Numbered from the stretch's first letter, positions 27,619-36,914 are shown. The stretch is DNA of 64,000 bases from Tumebacillus avium (GCF_002162355.1 NZ_CP021434.1:1148501-1212500), one strand, 5' to 3'. A program made the numbers and translations. Notes: generated by a model from the letters alone, not told the origin.

Positions 27619-28587
27619 TTACACCATGACGAGGTGCGGCTTTTGGTTGAGCTTGTGGCGGGCTTCGACGAAGCGGACGGTGCCGGTCTTGGCGCGCATG
27701 ACCAGCGAGTGCGAAGTCGCGATGTTGTGGCCGAGGAAGCGCACGCCTTTGAGCAGTTCGCCTTCGGTGACGCCGGTCGCAGCAAAGATCGCATCATCGC
27801 CTTGGACGAGGTCGTCGAGCATCAGGATGCGGCTGTGGTCGGTGATGCCCATTTTGATGCAGCGTTCGATCTCCGCATCCGACTCCGGCTTGAGGCGGCC
27901 TTGCATTTCCCCGCCCATGCACTTCAGCGCGGCAGCCGCGAGGACGCCTTCCGGTGCGCCGCCGGTGCCGAACATGATGTCCACGCCGGTCTCGTCAAAG
28001 CAGGTGTTGATCGCCGCCGCCACATCGCCGTCGGAGATCAGCTTGATGCGCGCGCCTGCGGAGCGGATCTGCTCGATCAGCTCTTGGTGGCGCGGGCGGT
28101 CGAGCAAGATCGCGACAACTTCGGAGATGCTTTTGTCGGATGCTTTGGCGACCGCTTCGAGGTTTTCTTTGACGGTCGCGTCGAGGTGTACCATGCCTTT
28201 GGCGCGCGGGCCGACCGCGAGCTTTTCCATGTACATGTCAGGCGCGTGCAAGAGCGCCCCTTGCGGTGCGACCGCAACGACGGTCAGGCCGTTCCAGAGG
28301 CCTTTGGCGACGATGTTGGTGCCTTCGAGCGGGTCGACGGCGACGTCGAGCGCCGGGCCTTCGCCGGTGCCGAGCTTTTCGCCGATGTAGAGCATCGGAG
28401 CTTCGTCCATCTCCCCTTCGCCGATGACGACGGTGCCTTGCATATTGACAGAGTCAAACATCGCGCGCATTGCGGTGGTTGCGGCGTTGTCCGCTTCGTT
28501 TTTCTTGCCGGTGCCCATCCATTTGGCAGATGCCAGCGCGGCCACTTCCGTGACGCGCACAATCTCCATTGCTAATTCGCGTTCCAT
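27619..28587 (-). CDS. glpX: Fructose-1,6-bisphosphatase, class II
   Basis: Converts fructose 1,6-bisphosphate to fructose 6-phosphate in gluconeogenesis. About 322 residues. The class II metal-site and phosphate motifs [10 protein letters not shown] and [12 protein letters not shown] are intact, as are DGDVAAAI and [20 protein letters not shown]. The ATG at 28587 ([10 protein letters not shown]) has GGAAGGGG upstream; a TTG at 28614 lacks a ribosome site. It belongs to the conserved rho-glpX-tal-fba cluster. Confidence 0.95.
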   Translation of the reverse strand: MERELAMEIVRVTEVAALASAKWMGTGKKNEADNAATTAMRAMFDSVNMQGTVVIGEGEMDEAPMLYIGEKLGTGEGPALDVAVDPLEGTNIVAKGLWNGLTVVAVAPQGALLHAPDMYMEKLAVGPRAKGMVHLDATVKENLEAVAKASDKSISEVVAILLDRPRHQELIEQIRSAGARIKLISDGDVAAAINTCFDETGVDIMFGTGGAPEGVLAAAALKCMGGEMQGRLKPESDAEIERCIKMGITDHSRILMLDDLVQGDDAIFAATGVTEGELLKGVRFLGHNIATSHSLVMRAKTGTVRFVEARHKLNQKPHLVMV

Positions 28588-28625
28588 GTTGAAAATAACC
28601 CCTTCCGTACTCAAAGTTCGGGTAT

Positions 28626-28631
28626 ATTATA
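28626..28631 (-). promoter_or_regulatory. Extended -10 element for glpX
   Basis: The minus strand reads TTGTGATATAATA: TATAAT with TGA extension; ATAACA, 17 bases upstream, is a partial -35. The start codon is 39 bases downstream. Confidence 0.55.
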
Positions 28632-28737
28632 TCACAATGGTTGTATTGTGTTATACTGTTTTCTTTTTGAAGGAACCTACGTATGTTTGTCGAAACTTGT
28701 AGCGTTTATTACAGAACGGGAAAGGGGGGCTCTGACG

Positions 28738-30243
28738 GTGAGGCGCGGGAAGCGGTTTTTGAAGCTGTATTCGCTGATGTTGACGATGCTGGCGACCTTG
28801 ACGATTTTGGCGGTGGTGCTGCGTCCGGTGGACGGATGGGTGCCGCTGCTGAAGCAGCAATACACGCTGCATTTTGGCCCGCAGGTGTTGAACCTGCACC
28901 CGCTGGCGACGCCGACGCCAACAGAGCCCGTCTATGAGATCAAGGCGCAGTTTCATGGAGACTCCGGGTTGATCAGCGGGCAGATGAATGTGACGGTGCC
29001 TGAGCTGCGGCTGGACGGATTGCCGCTTTATTTATATGTGCCGATGCAGGTGTATGGCGTCAAGGTGAACGGGACTGCGGTCAAAGCGCAGGTGTCGGAA
29101 GGACAGGTGCTGGTGCCGGTGAAAAAAAGCACCGCCCCGCAGACGGTGACGCTGACGTTTCGCACGCAGCTGCCAAAAGCGCCTTCGCGCACCGGCTATT
29201 GGCAAGGCGTGGCGACGGCGTCATACTGGTACCCGATCGTCGGGGTCGAGCGCGACGGCGAGTGGATGAAGCGGCCGGCGACGCTTGGATTTGGCGATCC
29301 GTATCTGATGGACCTTGGGAATTACCGGGTGGAGCTGACGACGCCCGGCGCGTTTAAGTGGTACTCGTCGGGTGTGCAGACCGGGGAGCAGAAGCTGGAA
29401 GACGGGCGGAAGATGCTGACCTTTCAGGCGCAGAAAGTGCGGAACTTCGCGATGGTTGGCGGGGCCGGTTTTGCAGAGACGAAGTATCGGACGGAGGAAG
29501 GAATGTTGGTGACGGTCGCGTCGGTGGCAAAAGCGGATCTGGGACGTGCTGCGGCGCTGACCCGTTCGGCGGTGAAGACCTATACGCAGAGGATCGGGAC
29601 CAATCCATACCCGGTGCTGAGCGTGCTGGAGCTGCCTGCGGGGACGATCTATGCGCATGAGCTGCCCAATCTGGCGTTGTTCGCGCAGGACTTGTGGGAG
29701 TATGACGACCCGGAGCATTGGATCGTGCATGAGATCGCCCATGCGTGGTTTTATAATGCCGTGGGCAACTACGAGGTCGAGACCCCCTGGCTGGATGAAG
29801 GTCTGGCCGACTATGCCGCCCTGCTGGACATGGAGCGGCGTGAAGGCGCCGGTGCGTACCAGGCGCGGATCAACGATGCCTGGAAGCGGTTCGCGAACAA
29901 CTACACCTATTCCCCTTATCCGTACGGAACGTCCAACCGCGTGAAAACCGGCAAGTCGGCGGTGCCATACGGGACGTATCAGACCTCGCAGGCACATTAT
30001 TACTACACCTACCAGCGCATGGTGCTGATGTATCATGACCTGCGCAAGCTGCTGGGCGACGAGGCCTTTTTCAAGTTTTTGAAGCAGTACTATTTGAAAA
30101 ATGCGGGGCGTACTGCGACGAGAGCTGACTTGGAGAAAGCTTTGGCTGACATCGAGCCAAAAGCGGTCGGCAGGCTGAAGATGTGGCTGGACACGCCGAA
30201 TGACGAGCTGATCGGAAACGTGGCGGGGCGGTTTCAGAAATGA
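28738..30243 (+). CDS. Membrane-anchored M1-family metallopeptidase
   Basis: The protein is 501 residues. An N-terminal helix (about 10-30) anchors it with the bulk outside the cell. The zinc site HEIAHAW...WLDEGLA fits HExxH-X18-E exactly (about 344-367). Upstream is a beta-rich domain, as in M1 aminopeptidases. The GxMEN motif is not evident, so exopeptidase activity is less certain. The GTG at 28738 has AAAGGGGGG upstream; the open frame begins earlier at 28648 without a ribosome site. It is divergent from glpX and is an insertion in the usual glpX-tal order. Confidence 0.82.
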   Translation: MRRGKRFLKLYSLMLTMLATLTILAVVLRPVDGWVPLLKQQYTLHFGPQVLNLHPLATPTPTEPVYEIKAQFHGDSGLISGQMNVTVPELRLDGLPLYLYVPMQVYGVKVNGTAVKAQVSEGQVLVPVKKSTAPQTVTLTFRTQLPKAPSRTGYWQGVATASYWYPIVGVERDGEWMKRPATLGFGDPYLMDLGNYRVELTTPGAFKWYSSGVQTGEQKLEDGRKMLTFQAQKVRNFAMVGGAGFAETKYRTEEGMLVTVASVAKADLGRAAALTRSAVKTYTQRIGTNPYPVLSVLELPAGTIYAHELPNLALFAQDLWEYDDPEHWIVHEIAHAWFYNAVGNYEVETPWLDEGLADYAALLDMERREGAGAYQARINDAWKRFANNYTYSPYPYGTSNRVKTGKSAVPYGTYQTSQAHYYYTYQRMVLMYHDLRKLLGDEAFFKFLKQYYLKNAGRTATRADLEKALADIEPKAVGRLKMWLDTPNDELIGNVAGRFQK

Positions 30244-30260
30244 AAAAGGGAAACACGCGG

Positions 30261-30289
30261 CGAGGAATTGGATAAGATTAGGCGAATAT
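30261..30289 (+). promoter_or_regulatory. Sigma-H-type promoter of the membrane protein-ankyrin operon
   Basis: CGAGGAATT (30261-30269), 11 bases, then GGCGAATAT (30281-30289). This matches the sigma-H consensus RnAGGAwww-N11-12-RnnGAATww at all but the first position of the -35. It would start transcription about 25 bases before the first gene. Confidence 0.6.
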
Positions 30290-30315
30290 AGTGCAAGAAG
30301 ACGATTGGGGGAGGG

Positions 30316-30564
30316 ATGCTGGTGGAACGCTTGCTGGTCAAAACTGCAGTCTACAGCTTTTTCTCATGGTTCGCACTTATCTTTTTGTTTACTCCGAATA
30401 AGAAGGTCATCAGAAACGGCAGCATCGAGGAGATCACGTATCGTGCTGCCGGGGAATATCTGCACAGTTTATTGTGGATGACCACGCTTTTTACGGTGCT
30501 GACAGTTCTGATCGCGCTGCTGTTTATGATTTTTTCCAAGTCATCAAATCAACAGAAAAAGTAG
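30316..30564 (+). CDS. Small membrane protein, two predicted helices
   Basis: An 82-residue protein, hydrophobic at about 10-26 (VYSFFSWFALIFLF) and 52-74 (LLWMTTLFTVLTVLIALLFMIF), with a basic Lys/Gln tail. No family recognised. GGGGAGGG directly abuts the ATG; a GTG two codons on (30322) has better spacing and may be the true start. It is the first gene of the operon behind the sigma-H-like promoter, 11 bases before the ankyrin gene. Confidence 0.65.
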   Translation: MLVERLLVKTAVYSFFSWFALIFLFTPNKKVIRNGSIEEITYRAAGEYLHSLLWMTTLFTVLTVLIALLFMIFSKSSNQQKK

Positions 30565-30575
30565 GAGGCTCATAG

Positions 30576-31226
30576 ATGAGCGCACAAGACTTTTTGCAAG
30601 CATGCGCATCGGGTGATCTCGATGCGGTGAAACAATCGGTGGAAGGAAATCCGGAGCTCTTGAACCTGCGCAGCACGACCGGGCAGTCGCCGGTGTTGGC
30701 GGCGGTGTATCATGGCAAGATGCAGGCGGTCGAACTGCTGTTGGAACTGGGCATCGGGCTGGACGTGTTTGAAGCGGCGGCGCTGGGCAAGGAAGCGCGC
30801 GTGCGTGAACTGGTCGATGCGGATGCAACGCTTGCCAAAGCGTTTGGCAACGACGGCTTCACCGCGCTGGGACTGGCTTCGTTCCTCGGACATCTGCCGG
30901 TGGCGGCGTATCTGCTGGAGAAAGGCGCGGAGGTCAACTCCGTCTCGAAAAATAACTTCCAGGTCATGCCCTTGCATTCTGCGGTGGCGAACCGTCACCT
31001 CGCCATCGCCGAACTTCTCTTGCAGAACGGCGCAAACGCCAACGCCCACCAGCAAGATGGCTTCACCCCGCTTCACGAAGCAGCTCAAAACGGCGACGAA
31101 GCGATGATCTCCCTGCTCCTCGCTCACGGCGCTGACCGCACCGTCACCAAAGCGGACGGCGAAACCCCGCTGCAGACTGCGCTGAGCCACGACCGCGCAC
31201 AGGCGGCTGAGCTGCTGCGTGACTAA
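30576..31226 (+). CDS. Ankyrin-repeat protein
   Basis: A 216-residue cytoplasmic protein made almost entirely of six ankyrin repeats. Typical units are TGQSPVLAAVYHGKMQAVELLLELG, NDGFTALGLASFLGHLPVAAYLLEKGAEVN, and DGFTPLHEAAQNGDEAMISLLLAHGAD; each is about 33 residues. There is no signal peptide or enzymatic domain. Ankyrins bind protein partners; the membrane proteins encoded on both sides are candidates. TAGGAGGC precedes the ATG. Confidence 0.9.
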   Translation: MSAQDFLQACASGDLDAVKQSVEGNPELLNLRSTTGQSPVLAAVYHGKMQAVELLLELGIGLDVFEAAALGKEARVRELVDADATLAKAFGNDGFTALGLASFLGHLPVAAYLLEKGAEVNSVSKNNFQVMPLHSAVANRHLAIAELLLQNGANANAHQQDGFTPLHEAAQNGDEAMISLLLAHGADRTVTKADGETPLQTALSHDRAQAAELLRD

Positions 31227-31686
31227 GAAAAAACTTGGCATCGCAGCTAGCCTGTTACTTGCTCTGGCCCTGCTCTACTGGTGGTGGCCGTACAAATATA
31301 TGATGGAGGAAACGCCTGCGCTTAACGAGCCGTTTCAAGCTCTGCAAGTGGAACCGGGGGCCAGCCAAGAGGTTGAACTGCCCTACGAGTATGACACCTT
31401 GTTGGTCATCCCGCCGTACACGCAGAAAGAGAAGCTCAAAACGCTCGGCTTGTCATGGAACCTCAGACGCCAAGTCGGCGTCAATCTGACGATGCACGAG
31501 GCATATCACCTCTATGTGATCCAAGACGGAGAGCTGCAGGGCTATACCTTGCTCGGGGCTGATTTTTCCACGACGAACAGCGGGGATCTCCTCCGCATCG
31601 ACGCGCCCGATCTCCTGACTGTCAGGCATATCCCAAACAAAAATCGCCCTTTGGTATTGGGCACAGCAAAAAGGTCTTCCCTGTGA
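31219..31686 (+). CDS. Hypothetical single-pass membrane protein
   Basis: A 155-residue protein with one N-terminal helix (LGIAASLLLALALLYWWWPY) and an external domain of about 125 residues without a recognised motif. The GTG start overlaps the end of the ankyrin gene by 8 bases, so it is translationally coupled. Its stop codon (31684-31686) lies in the loop of the following terminator. It is the third gene of the sigma-H-like operon. Confidence 0.65.
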   Translation: MTKKKLGIAASLLLALALLYWWWPYKYMMEETPALNEPFQALQVEPGASQEVELPYEYDTLLVIPPYTQKEKLKTLGLSWNLRRQVGVNLTMHEAYHLYVIQDGELQGYTLLGADFSTTNSGDLLRIDAPDLLTVRHIPNKNRPLVLGTAKRSSL

Positions 31687-31701
31687 TGGGAAGACCTTTT
31701 C
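31668..31701. terminator. Bidirectional terminator between the ankyrin operon and the dap genes
   Basis: A 13-bp perfect stem (31669-31681 with 31688-31700), A-run left and T-run right. It serves both convergent transcription units. Confidence 0.92.
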
Positions 31702-31708
31702 TCATATC

Positions 31709-32833
31709 TTACGCCTGCTGTGCTTTCCACGTCAGGTACTTGCTCATCAAACGCACGGCGACGTCGATCGCCTGCTCGCTTGGTTCGATCTTGGAGTGGT
31801 GCAGCCCGTACGGGGTGTCGGCACCGAGCCAGAACAGGAAGCCGGGGATCGCTTCGAGGAAATAGCCGAAGTCTTCGCCGGTCATCGCGGGCGGGCACTC
31901 GATCAGGTTGACTTCGCCTGTCTCGCGCACCCAGTCCATGAACTCGGTGGTCAACCTCTCGTTGTTGTACACCTGGCAGTAGTTCGACCCATAGTCAATC
32001 TGCGCCTCGCACTCGAATCCAGCCTCGATCCCCTGCACCAGCGCCTCGATGCGGCTCTTGACCTTGCGCATCGAGTCGAGCGACATCGTGCGGATCGTGC
32101 CTTCCAGACGCGCATGCTCGGCGATGATGTTCTGGCGGGTGCCGCCGGTGATCTTGCCGATCGTCACCACCGCCGAATCGAGCGGGTCGACATTGCGTGC
32201 CACGATGCTTTGCAGTTGCGTGGTCAGATGCGCCGCCGCCACGACCATGTCATTCGCCGTATGCGGGAATGCCGCATGGCCGCCTTTGCCTTTCAGGTCG
32301 ATGAACAGCTCCGACGTGTTCGCAAACAAGATCCCCGGACGCAGCGCGATCGTGCCGACCGGATACTCCGGCGCGATGTGCAGGGCGAAGATCATGTCCG
32401 GCTTCCACGCGGCAAACTCGACGCTTTCAAGCATCGGCTGCGCACCGCCCGGACCTTCTTCGGCCGGCTGGAAAATGAAGATCAGATCGTCATCCACAGC
32501 ATGCTCCACAAAATGCGTCAACACGCCCAGCCCAATCGTCATGTGCACATCATGCCCGCAGGCATGCATGTAGCCTTCATGCTCGGAACGAAACTCGTAC
32601 GACGTCTCCTCCGTGATCGGCAGCCCGTCCATATCGGCGCGGTAGGCGATGCGGCGCTGCGGGTTCAAGCCTTTGACTTTCACCAAAATACCGGTGCGCC
32701 ACGTCTTCAACTCCAGCCGCTCCTGCGGCAGCTTTTGCAGATACTCAAGCAGGAACGCCTGTGTCTTGAACTCCTGAAAACCCGGCTCCGGGATGCGGTG
32801 CAAAGCTCTGCGAATGTCCGCGAAGGTGCTCAT
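31709..32833 (-). CDS. N-acetyldiaminopimelate deacetylase (M20 family)
   Basis: Removes the acetyl group from N-acetyl-LL-diaminopimelate in the acetylase branch of lysine/peptidoglycan DAP synthesis. The 374-residue M20 protein has [10 protein letters not shown], the metal motif [30 protein letters not shown] (dimerisation lid) and MTGEDFGYF. The dapH stop and its ATG overlap (TAATG), so coupling supports the DAP role over a general amidohydrolase. B. subtilis ykuR is the counterpart. Confidence 0.9.
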   Translation of the reverse strand: MSTFADIRRALHRIPEPGFQEFKTQAFLLEYLQKLPQERLELKTWRTGILVKVKGLNPQRRIAYRADMDGLPITEETSYEFRSEHEGYMHACGHDVHMTIGLGVLTHFVEHAVDDDLIFIFQPAEEGPGGAQPMLESVEFAAWKPDMIFALHIAPEYPVGTIALRPGILFANTSELFIDLKGKGGHAAFPHTANDMVVAAAHLTTQLQSIVARNVDPLDSAVVTIGKITGGTRQNIIAEHARLEGTIRTMSLDSMRKVKSRIEALVQGIEAGFECEAQIDYGSNYCQVYNNERLTTEFMDWVRETGEVNLIECPPAMTGEDFGYFLEAIPGFLFWLGADTPYGLHHSKIEPSEQAIDVAVRLMSKYLTWKAQQA

Positions 32834-33543
32834 TACAGTTGGCGCAGCTCCTGCATGATCTCCGTTTTCGACTTGGTCTTCGCGTCGATGTCTTTGATGA
32901 TGCGCGCCGGTGCGCCTGCCACCACAACGCCCGCCGGGACGTTTTGCGTGACGACAGCGCCTGCTGCGACGACAGAGCCTTTGCCCACGCGCACGCCTTC
33001 GAGGATCACCGCGTTGGCGCCGACCAGCACGTCATCTTCGATGACAACCGGGTCTGCAGACGGCGGCTCGATGACGCCTGCGACAACTGCGCCTGCGCCG
33101 ATGTGGCAGTTCTTGCCGATCGTGCCGCGGCCGCCGACCACTGCGTTCATGTCGATCATTGTGCCTTCGCCGATCACCGCGCCGATGTTGATCGAAGCGC
33201 CAAACATGATGATCGCGTTGTCGCCGATCGTCACCTGGTCACGGATGATCGCGCCCGGTTCGATGCGGGCTTTGATGTTTTTCATGTCGAGCAGCGGAAT
33301 CGCCGAGTTGCGGCGGTCGTTCTCGACCACAAAGTCTTCGATCTTGTCAGCGTTCGCCGACAGCACCGGCTCAACCTCTTTCCAGTCGCCAAACAAAACG
33401 CCGACGTTGCCTGTGAAGAACGTTTTGATCTTTGCGCCAAACTCGATCGCGTCGAGCTGGCCTTTGATATGTACTTTCACCGGGGTTTTCTTCTCGCTCT
33501 TGCCGATGTATTCAATAATCTGACGTGCATCCATCATTTCCAA
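32833..33543 (-). CDS. dapH: Tetrahydrodipicolinate N-acetyltransferase
   Basis: Acetylates tetrahydrodipicolinate at the start of the acetylase branch of DAP synthesis; DAP also matters for the spore cortex, and dipicolinate is made from the same pathway. The protein is about 236 residues with an N-terminal DapH domain and a left-handed beta-helix of hexapeptide repeats ([53 protein letters not shown]). The start is uncertain: a TTG at 33543 has GGGAGA at good distance; ATGs at 33534-33537 are alternatives. Confidence 0.92.
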   Translation of the reverse strand: MEMMDARQIIEYIGKSEKKTPVKVHIKGQLDAIEFGAKIKTFFTGNVGVLFGDWKEVEPVLSANADKIEDFVVENDRRNSAIPLLDMKNIKARIEPGAIIRDQVTIGDNAIIMFGASINIGAVIGEGTMIDMNAVVGGRGTIGKNCHIGAGAVVAGVIEPPSADPVVIEDDVLVGANAVILEGVRVGKGSVVAAGAVVTQNVPAGVVVAGAPARIIKDIDAKTKSKTEIMQELRQL

Positions 33544-33567
33544 AATATCCAATCTCCCTTCAGTATG

Positions 33568-33594
33568 AGAAAAAGCACCTGCAGCAGGTGCTTA
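33568..33594 (-). terminator. Terminator at the end of tal
   Basis: AAGCACCTG (33573-33581) pairs with CAGGTGCTT (33585-33593); the minus strand continues TTTCTC. It overlaps the tal stop (33592-33594). Confidence 0.85.
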
Positions 33595-34236
33595 TTTCAT
33601 CGCTTTGTTCCAGTCTGCCAAAAAGCGCTCGATCCCCTGGTCGGTCAGCGGGTGCTTCACGAGCGACTCCAGCACGTTCAGCGGCAAGGTGCCGATGTGC
33701 GCGCCGGACAGCGCCGCCTGATGGACATGCATCGGGTGGCGGATCGACGCGGCGATGATCTCGGTATCGAGGTTGTGGATGTCAAAGATCTCCGCGATGT
33801 CGCGGATCAGTCCCATCCCTTCCATCGAGATGTCATCGAGACGGCCGAGGAACGGCGAAACAAACGTGGCTCCTGCGCGTGCCGCCATCAGCGCCTGGTT
33901 GGCGGTGAAGACCAGCGTGACGTTGGTCTTGATCCCCTGCTTGGCGAAACGGTGCACAGCTTTCAGGCCTTCGAGCGTCATCGGGACTTTGATCACGATG
34001 TTTTCATGCAGCGCGGCCAACTTCAAGCCTTCTTCAACCATGCCTTCCGCATCGAGCGAAATGACTTCGGCCGAGATCGGGCCGTCGACGATCTCCACGA
34101 TTTCTTTGAGCATTAGGGTGAAATCGCCGCCTTCTTTCGCCACCAGCGACGGGTTGGTGGTGACGCCTGCAATCACGCCGAGCTCAGCGGCGCTTTTGAT
34201 TTCAGCTACATTTGCAGTATCGAGAAAAAATTTCAC
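33592..34236 (-). CDS. tal: Transaldolase / fructose-6-phosphate aldolase-like
   Basis: A 214-residue short-form transaldolase of the pentose phosphate pathway. The Schiff-base lysine lies in NIVIKVPMT (about 80-88). Also present are [24 protein letters not shown] and [11 protein letters not shown]. The short family includes both true transaldolases and fructose-6-phosphate aldolases; the context with fba and glpX favours the transaldolase role (B. subtilis ywjH/tal). It is 27 bases downstream of fba. Confidence 0.92.
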   Translation of the reverse strand: MKFFLDTANVAEIKSAAELGVIAGVTTNPSLVAKEGGDFTLMLKEIVEIVDGPISAEVISLDAEGMVEEGLKLAALHENIVIKVPMTLEGLKAVHRFAKQGIKTNVTLVFTANQALMAARAGATFVSPFLGRLDDISMEGMGLIRDIAEIFDIHNLDTEIIAASIRHPMHVHQAALSGAHIGTLPLNVLESLVKHPLTDQGIERFLADWNKAMK

Positions 34237-34263
34237 GAATCTCTGCCTCCCTTACCAAACAGC

Positions 34264-35121
34264 TTACGCGCGGCCGGACGAACCAAACAAGCGCATCTTC
34301 TGCTTGACGGTCTCTTTGATCGCTTCACGAGCCGGTTTCATGTATTTGCGCGGGTCATAGACGTTTGCGTCTTTGCCCAACACTTCGCGGATGATCGCAG
34401 TCATCGCCAACTGGTTCTCGGTGTTCACGTTGATCTTCGCAACGCCAAGCGAAATCGCTTTGCGGATGTCTTCATCCGGAATCCCCGAACCGCCGTGCAA
34501 GACGAGCGGCGTGGTCGGCAGCAGGTCGCGGATCTCCTGCAGACGGTCGAACGCCAGCTCCGGCTTGCCTTTGTACGGGCCGTGTGCCGAGCCGATCGCC
34601 GGCGCCAGCGCGTCGATGCCCGACTCCTGCACGAGGCGAACCGCATCGGCCGGAACGGCGAGGGTGGCGTCGCGCTCATCGACAGTCAGGTCGTCCTCGG
34701 TGCCGCCGATGCGGCCCAGTTCGCCTTCCACTTCGATGCCGACCGGATGGCACAGGTCAACGATCTCTTTGGAGAGACGGATGTTCTCTTCCAGCGCATA
34801 GTGCGACGCGTCGATCATGATCGAGGAAAAACCGGCCTTGATGCACTTCATGACGAGGTCGCGGTTCGGACCATGGTCGAGGTGCAGGATGACCGGAACT
34901 TTAGACGTTTCCATCGCCACGCGCGCCATCGCCACGGTGTATTCCAGACCCATGTACTTGATCGCGCCTTCGGACACGCCAAAGATCACCGGGGATTTCT
35001 CTTCGTTTGCCGCTTCGATGATCGCTTGCGTGAACTCAAGGTTGTTCATGTTGAACTGGCCGACAGCGTATCCGTTCTTGTAGCCGTCGAGCAACACTTC
35101 TTTAAAGGATGCAAATGCCAT
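34264..35121 (-). CDS. fba: Fructose-bisphosphate aldolase, class II
   Basis: A zinc enzyme of glycolysis and gluconeogenesis that splits fructose 1,6-bisphosphate. The 285-residue protein has the metal motif HLDHG (about 81-85), the EGELG segment, and the C-terminal LHGGSGIPDEDIRKAI and VNVNTE-like KINVNTENQLA. CGGAGGG precedes the ATG. It lies next to tal and near spo0F, as in Bacillus, but kce and kal are inserted between fba and spo0F. Confidence 0.95.
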   Translation of the reverse strand: MAFASFKEVLLDGYKNGYAVGQFNMNNLEFTQAIIEAANEEKSPVIFGVSEGAIKYMGLEYTVAMARVAMETSKVPVILHLDHGPNRDLVMKCIKAGFSSIMIDASHYALEENIRLSKEIVDLCHPVGIEVEGELGRIGGTEDDLTVDERDATLAVPADAVRLVQESGIDALAPAIGSAHGPYKGKPELAFDRLQEIRDLLPTTPLVLHGGSGIPDEDIRKAISLGVAKINVNTENQLAMTAIIREVLGKDANVYDPRKYMKPAREAIKETVKQKMRLFGSSGRA

Positions 35122-35183
35122 TATGTACCCTCCGTCCTTCCATCGATTGCATGCTGGTGCTTTCCATTCCCCATCATACCAAA

Positions 35184-35999
35184 TTACAGAGGGAGTCCCA
35201 ACATTTTTCTCACTTCATCAGGCGTTGCCACTTCGCGCCCCAGCTCGTTTGCCAGACGCACTATGCGCTCCACGAACTGCGCGTTGCTTTCGGCCAGTAC
35301 GCCTTTCGTGTAGTAGATGTTGTCTTCGAACCCGACCCGCACGTGGCCGCCGAGCAGAATCGCCATCGTCGACAAGGGCAGCTGGCTGCGTCCCACGCCG
35401 GCCACCGACCAGGATGCGCCTGCGGGCAACTGCTTGATCAAGTGCAGCAGATTCTCCGGCGTCCCCGGAATCGCGCCGGGCACTCCCATCACAAAGTCAA
35501 AATGAAGCGGCTCGGTTGCCAATCCTTTTTTGACCAGCCGCATAGCATTTGTTATCATGCCCACCTCGAAAACTTCAAATTCGGGGCGGACGCCATGCTC
35601 CTGCATCGTTTGTGCAAAAGTCTCCAGATCTTTAGGCGCATTCATGAACACATCATCGCCAAAATTGACCGTGCCGGTGGTCAGCGTCGCCATCTCCGGC
35701 CTAAGCGTCACCGGCTGCAGGCGCTCCTCGGGCGTCATCCAGACCGCTCCGCCGGTCGAGACCTGCACGATGACCGGGCACAACTCATTCGTCTTCTCGA
35801 TGATCTGGCGGTAGATCTCTTTGTCCTGTGTCGGGGTGCCGTCGGCGTTGCGGGCGTGCACATGCACGATCGCCGCGCCTGCCTTCCAGCACTCGAACGC
35901 GCTCTGTGCGATCTCATCCGGGGTGATCGGCAGGTACGGGGTGTGCTCGCGGGTGACTTCCGCGCCGGTCAAGGCGACGGTGATGATCAGCTTCTCCAC
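35184..35999 (-). CDS. kce: 3-keto-5-aminohexanoate cleavage enzyme (BKACE family)
   Basis: A zinc enzyme of about 271 residues (DUF849). In lysine fermentation it condenses 3-keto-5-aminohexanoate with acetyl-CoA to give acetoacetate and 3-aminobutyryl-CoA. Metal ligands are visible in AAIVHVHARN (His-x-His) and the C-terminal GGHVRVGFEDN motif; TALTGAE is at the N-terminus. BKACE enzymes differ in substrate, but the adjacent kal gene argues for the lysine pathway. The start is GTG 35999 with GGGAGG upstream, 5 bases after the kal stop; a TTG at 36008 is too close to that site. Confidence 0.87.
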   Translation of the reverse strand: MEKLIITVALTGAEVTREHTPYLPITPDEIAQSAFECWKAGAAIVHVHARNADGTPTQDKEIYRQIIEKTNELCPVIVQVSTGGAVWMTPEERLQPVTLRPEMATLTTGTVNFGDDVFMNAPKDLETFAQTMQEHGVRPEFEVFEVGMITNAMRLVKKGLATEPLHFDFVMGVPGAIPGTPENLLHLIKQLPAGASWSVAGVGRSQLPLSTMAILLGGHVRVGFEDNIYYTKGVLAESNAQFVERIVRLANELGREVATPDEVRKMLGLPL

Positions 36000-36004
36000 T
36001 ACAC

Positions 36005-36400
36005 TCAACCTCCCAAACGCTGCTTGTCTTTCGGCGTCACACAGGTGCCGCGCGCATAGCAGACCAGAATCGGCTCAGCCAGCACATCGGCGGCAGACGG
36101 GTTGCTCGGATCGACGTTCGCCTGGATCACCTTGTAGGCGTGAAACTCCATCTGGCGGGACGTGTTGCCGATTTTCGTGATCTTGCCGTGCGCTTCGATA
36201 TAATCGCCGGCAAAGACCGGCGCTTTAAACTCTACACAGTCATAGGCGACGAACAGCCCTTCGTCGCCGTCCAATTGGATCAACAGCTCTGTCGCCACAT
36301 CACCGAACAGACCGAGCATCCGGGCTCCGTCTACAAGGTCGCCGCCGTAATGCGCATCGTGCGAACTCATGCGCAGGCGGATCATCGAAGTGTGTTCCAT
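36005..36400 (-). CDS. kal: 3-aminobutyryl-CoA ammonia-lyase (hotdog fold)
   Basis: A 131-residue hotdog-fold protein that removes ammonia from 3-aminobutyryl-CoA to give crotonyl-CoA in lysine degradation. Family features are [24 protein letters not shown] (start) and [29 protein letters not shown]. The ATG at 36400 has GGAAGGGG upstream. It is followed by kce with a 5-base gap. Crotonyl-CoA could then enter the acyl-CoA operon at 57-61 kb. No kamA, kamDE or kdd is seen here. Confidence 0.85.
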   Translation of the reverse strand: MEHTSMIRLRMSSHDAHYGGDLVDGARMLGLFGDVATELLIQLDGDEGLFVAYDCVEFKAPVFAGDYIEAHGKITKIGNTSRQMEFHAYKVIQANVDPSNPSAADVLAEPILVCYARGTCVTPKDKQRLGG

Positions 36401-36433
36401 GTTGTACTTACCCCTTCCTGTCCAATGCAATCC

Positions 36434-36805
36434 TTACGAGACCAGTTGCTGGTTGACCGCTTCACGCAGCTCGTCGATGTCAAACGGCTTGGTGAAGTGC
36501 GTGATCGCGCCAAGCACGGTCGCTTCTTTGATCAGGTCAAGCTCGCCGTACGCGGTCATCATGATCACTTTCGTATCCGGCTCGATGTTGCGGATGTGAC
36601 GGAGAATCTCCAGGCCGTCCATGCCCGGGATCTTCATGTCGAGCAGCACCAGGTCCGGCTGCTCATCCTTGACGATTTGCAGGGCGGTGACACCGTTAGG
36701 CGCTTGGAAAATCGTGTAGCCTTCTTTATCCAGAACTTCATGCAACAATACGCGAATGCCGTATTGGTCGTCGACGATTAATACCTTTTTATCTTTGCTG
36801 CCCAT
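36434..36805 (-). CDS. spo0F: Sporulation response regulator Spo0F
   Basis: The first response regulator of the sporulation phosphorelay, a stand-alone receiver of 123 residues. The acidic pocket is VDDQYG (Asp12, Asp13), the phosphorylation site LLDMKIPG (Asp56), then MMTAYGE (Thr) and THFTKPFD (Lys). There is no output domain. GAGGGG precedes the ATG. It lies in the conserved place next to fba. A sigma-H-like promoter and tandem 0A boxes lie upstream. Confidence 0.95.
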   Translation of the reverse strand: MGSKDKKVLIVDDQYGIRVLLHEVLDKEGYTIFQAPNGVTALQIVKDEQPDLVLLDMKIPGMDGLEILRHIRNIEPDTKVIMMTAYGELDLIKEATVLGAITHFTKPFDIDELREAVNQQLVS

Positions 36806-36850
36806 CGAGTGAGTCCCCTCTCATCAGATCGTTCAGATGCCATGAGTGTA

Positions 36851-36880
36851 CAGTTTCGCGTCTCATGAGGAAAATCCTTT
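36851..36880 (-). promoter_or_regulatory. Sigma-H-like promoter for spo0F
   Basis: On the minus strand AAAGGATTT (perfect -35) and, 11 bases on, CGCGAAACT (GAA core only). The -10 is about 46 bases before the start codon. B. subtilis spo0F is also sigma-H-transcribed. Confidence 0.45.
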
Positions 36881-36914
36881 TCCGCATTGATCAATAACTG
36901 ACTTTCCCTTAAAT

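Noticed and set aside
24883..28575. A 1230-codon open frame on the plus strand opposite the radical SAM gene, rho and glpX
   Set aside because: It is the antisense phase of three well-recognised genes in GC-rich DNA, has no protein motif, and would require overlap with all of them. The same holds for 1648-3615 (+) and 45023-47107 (+).
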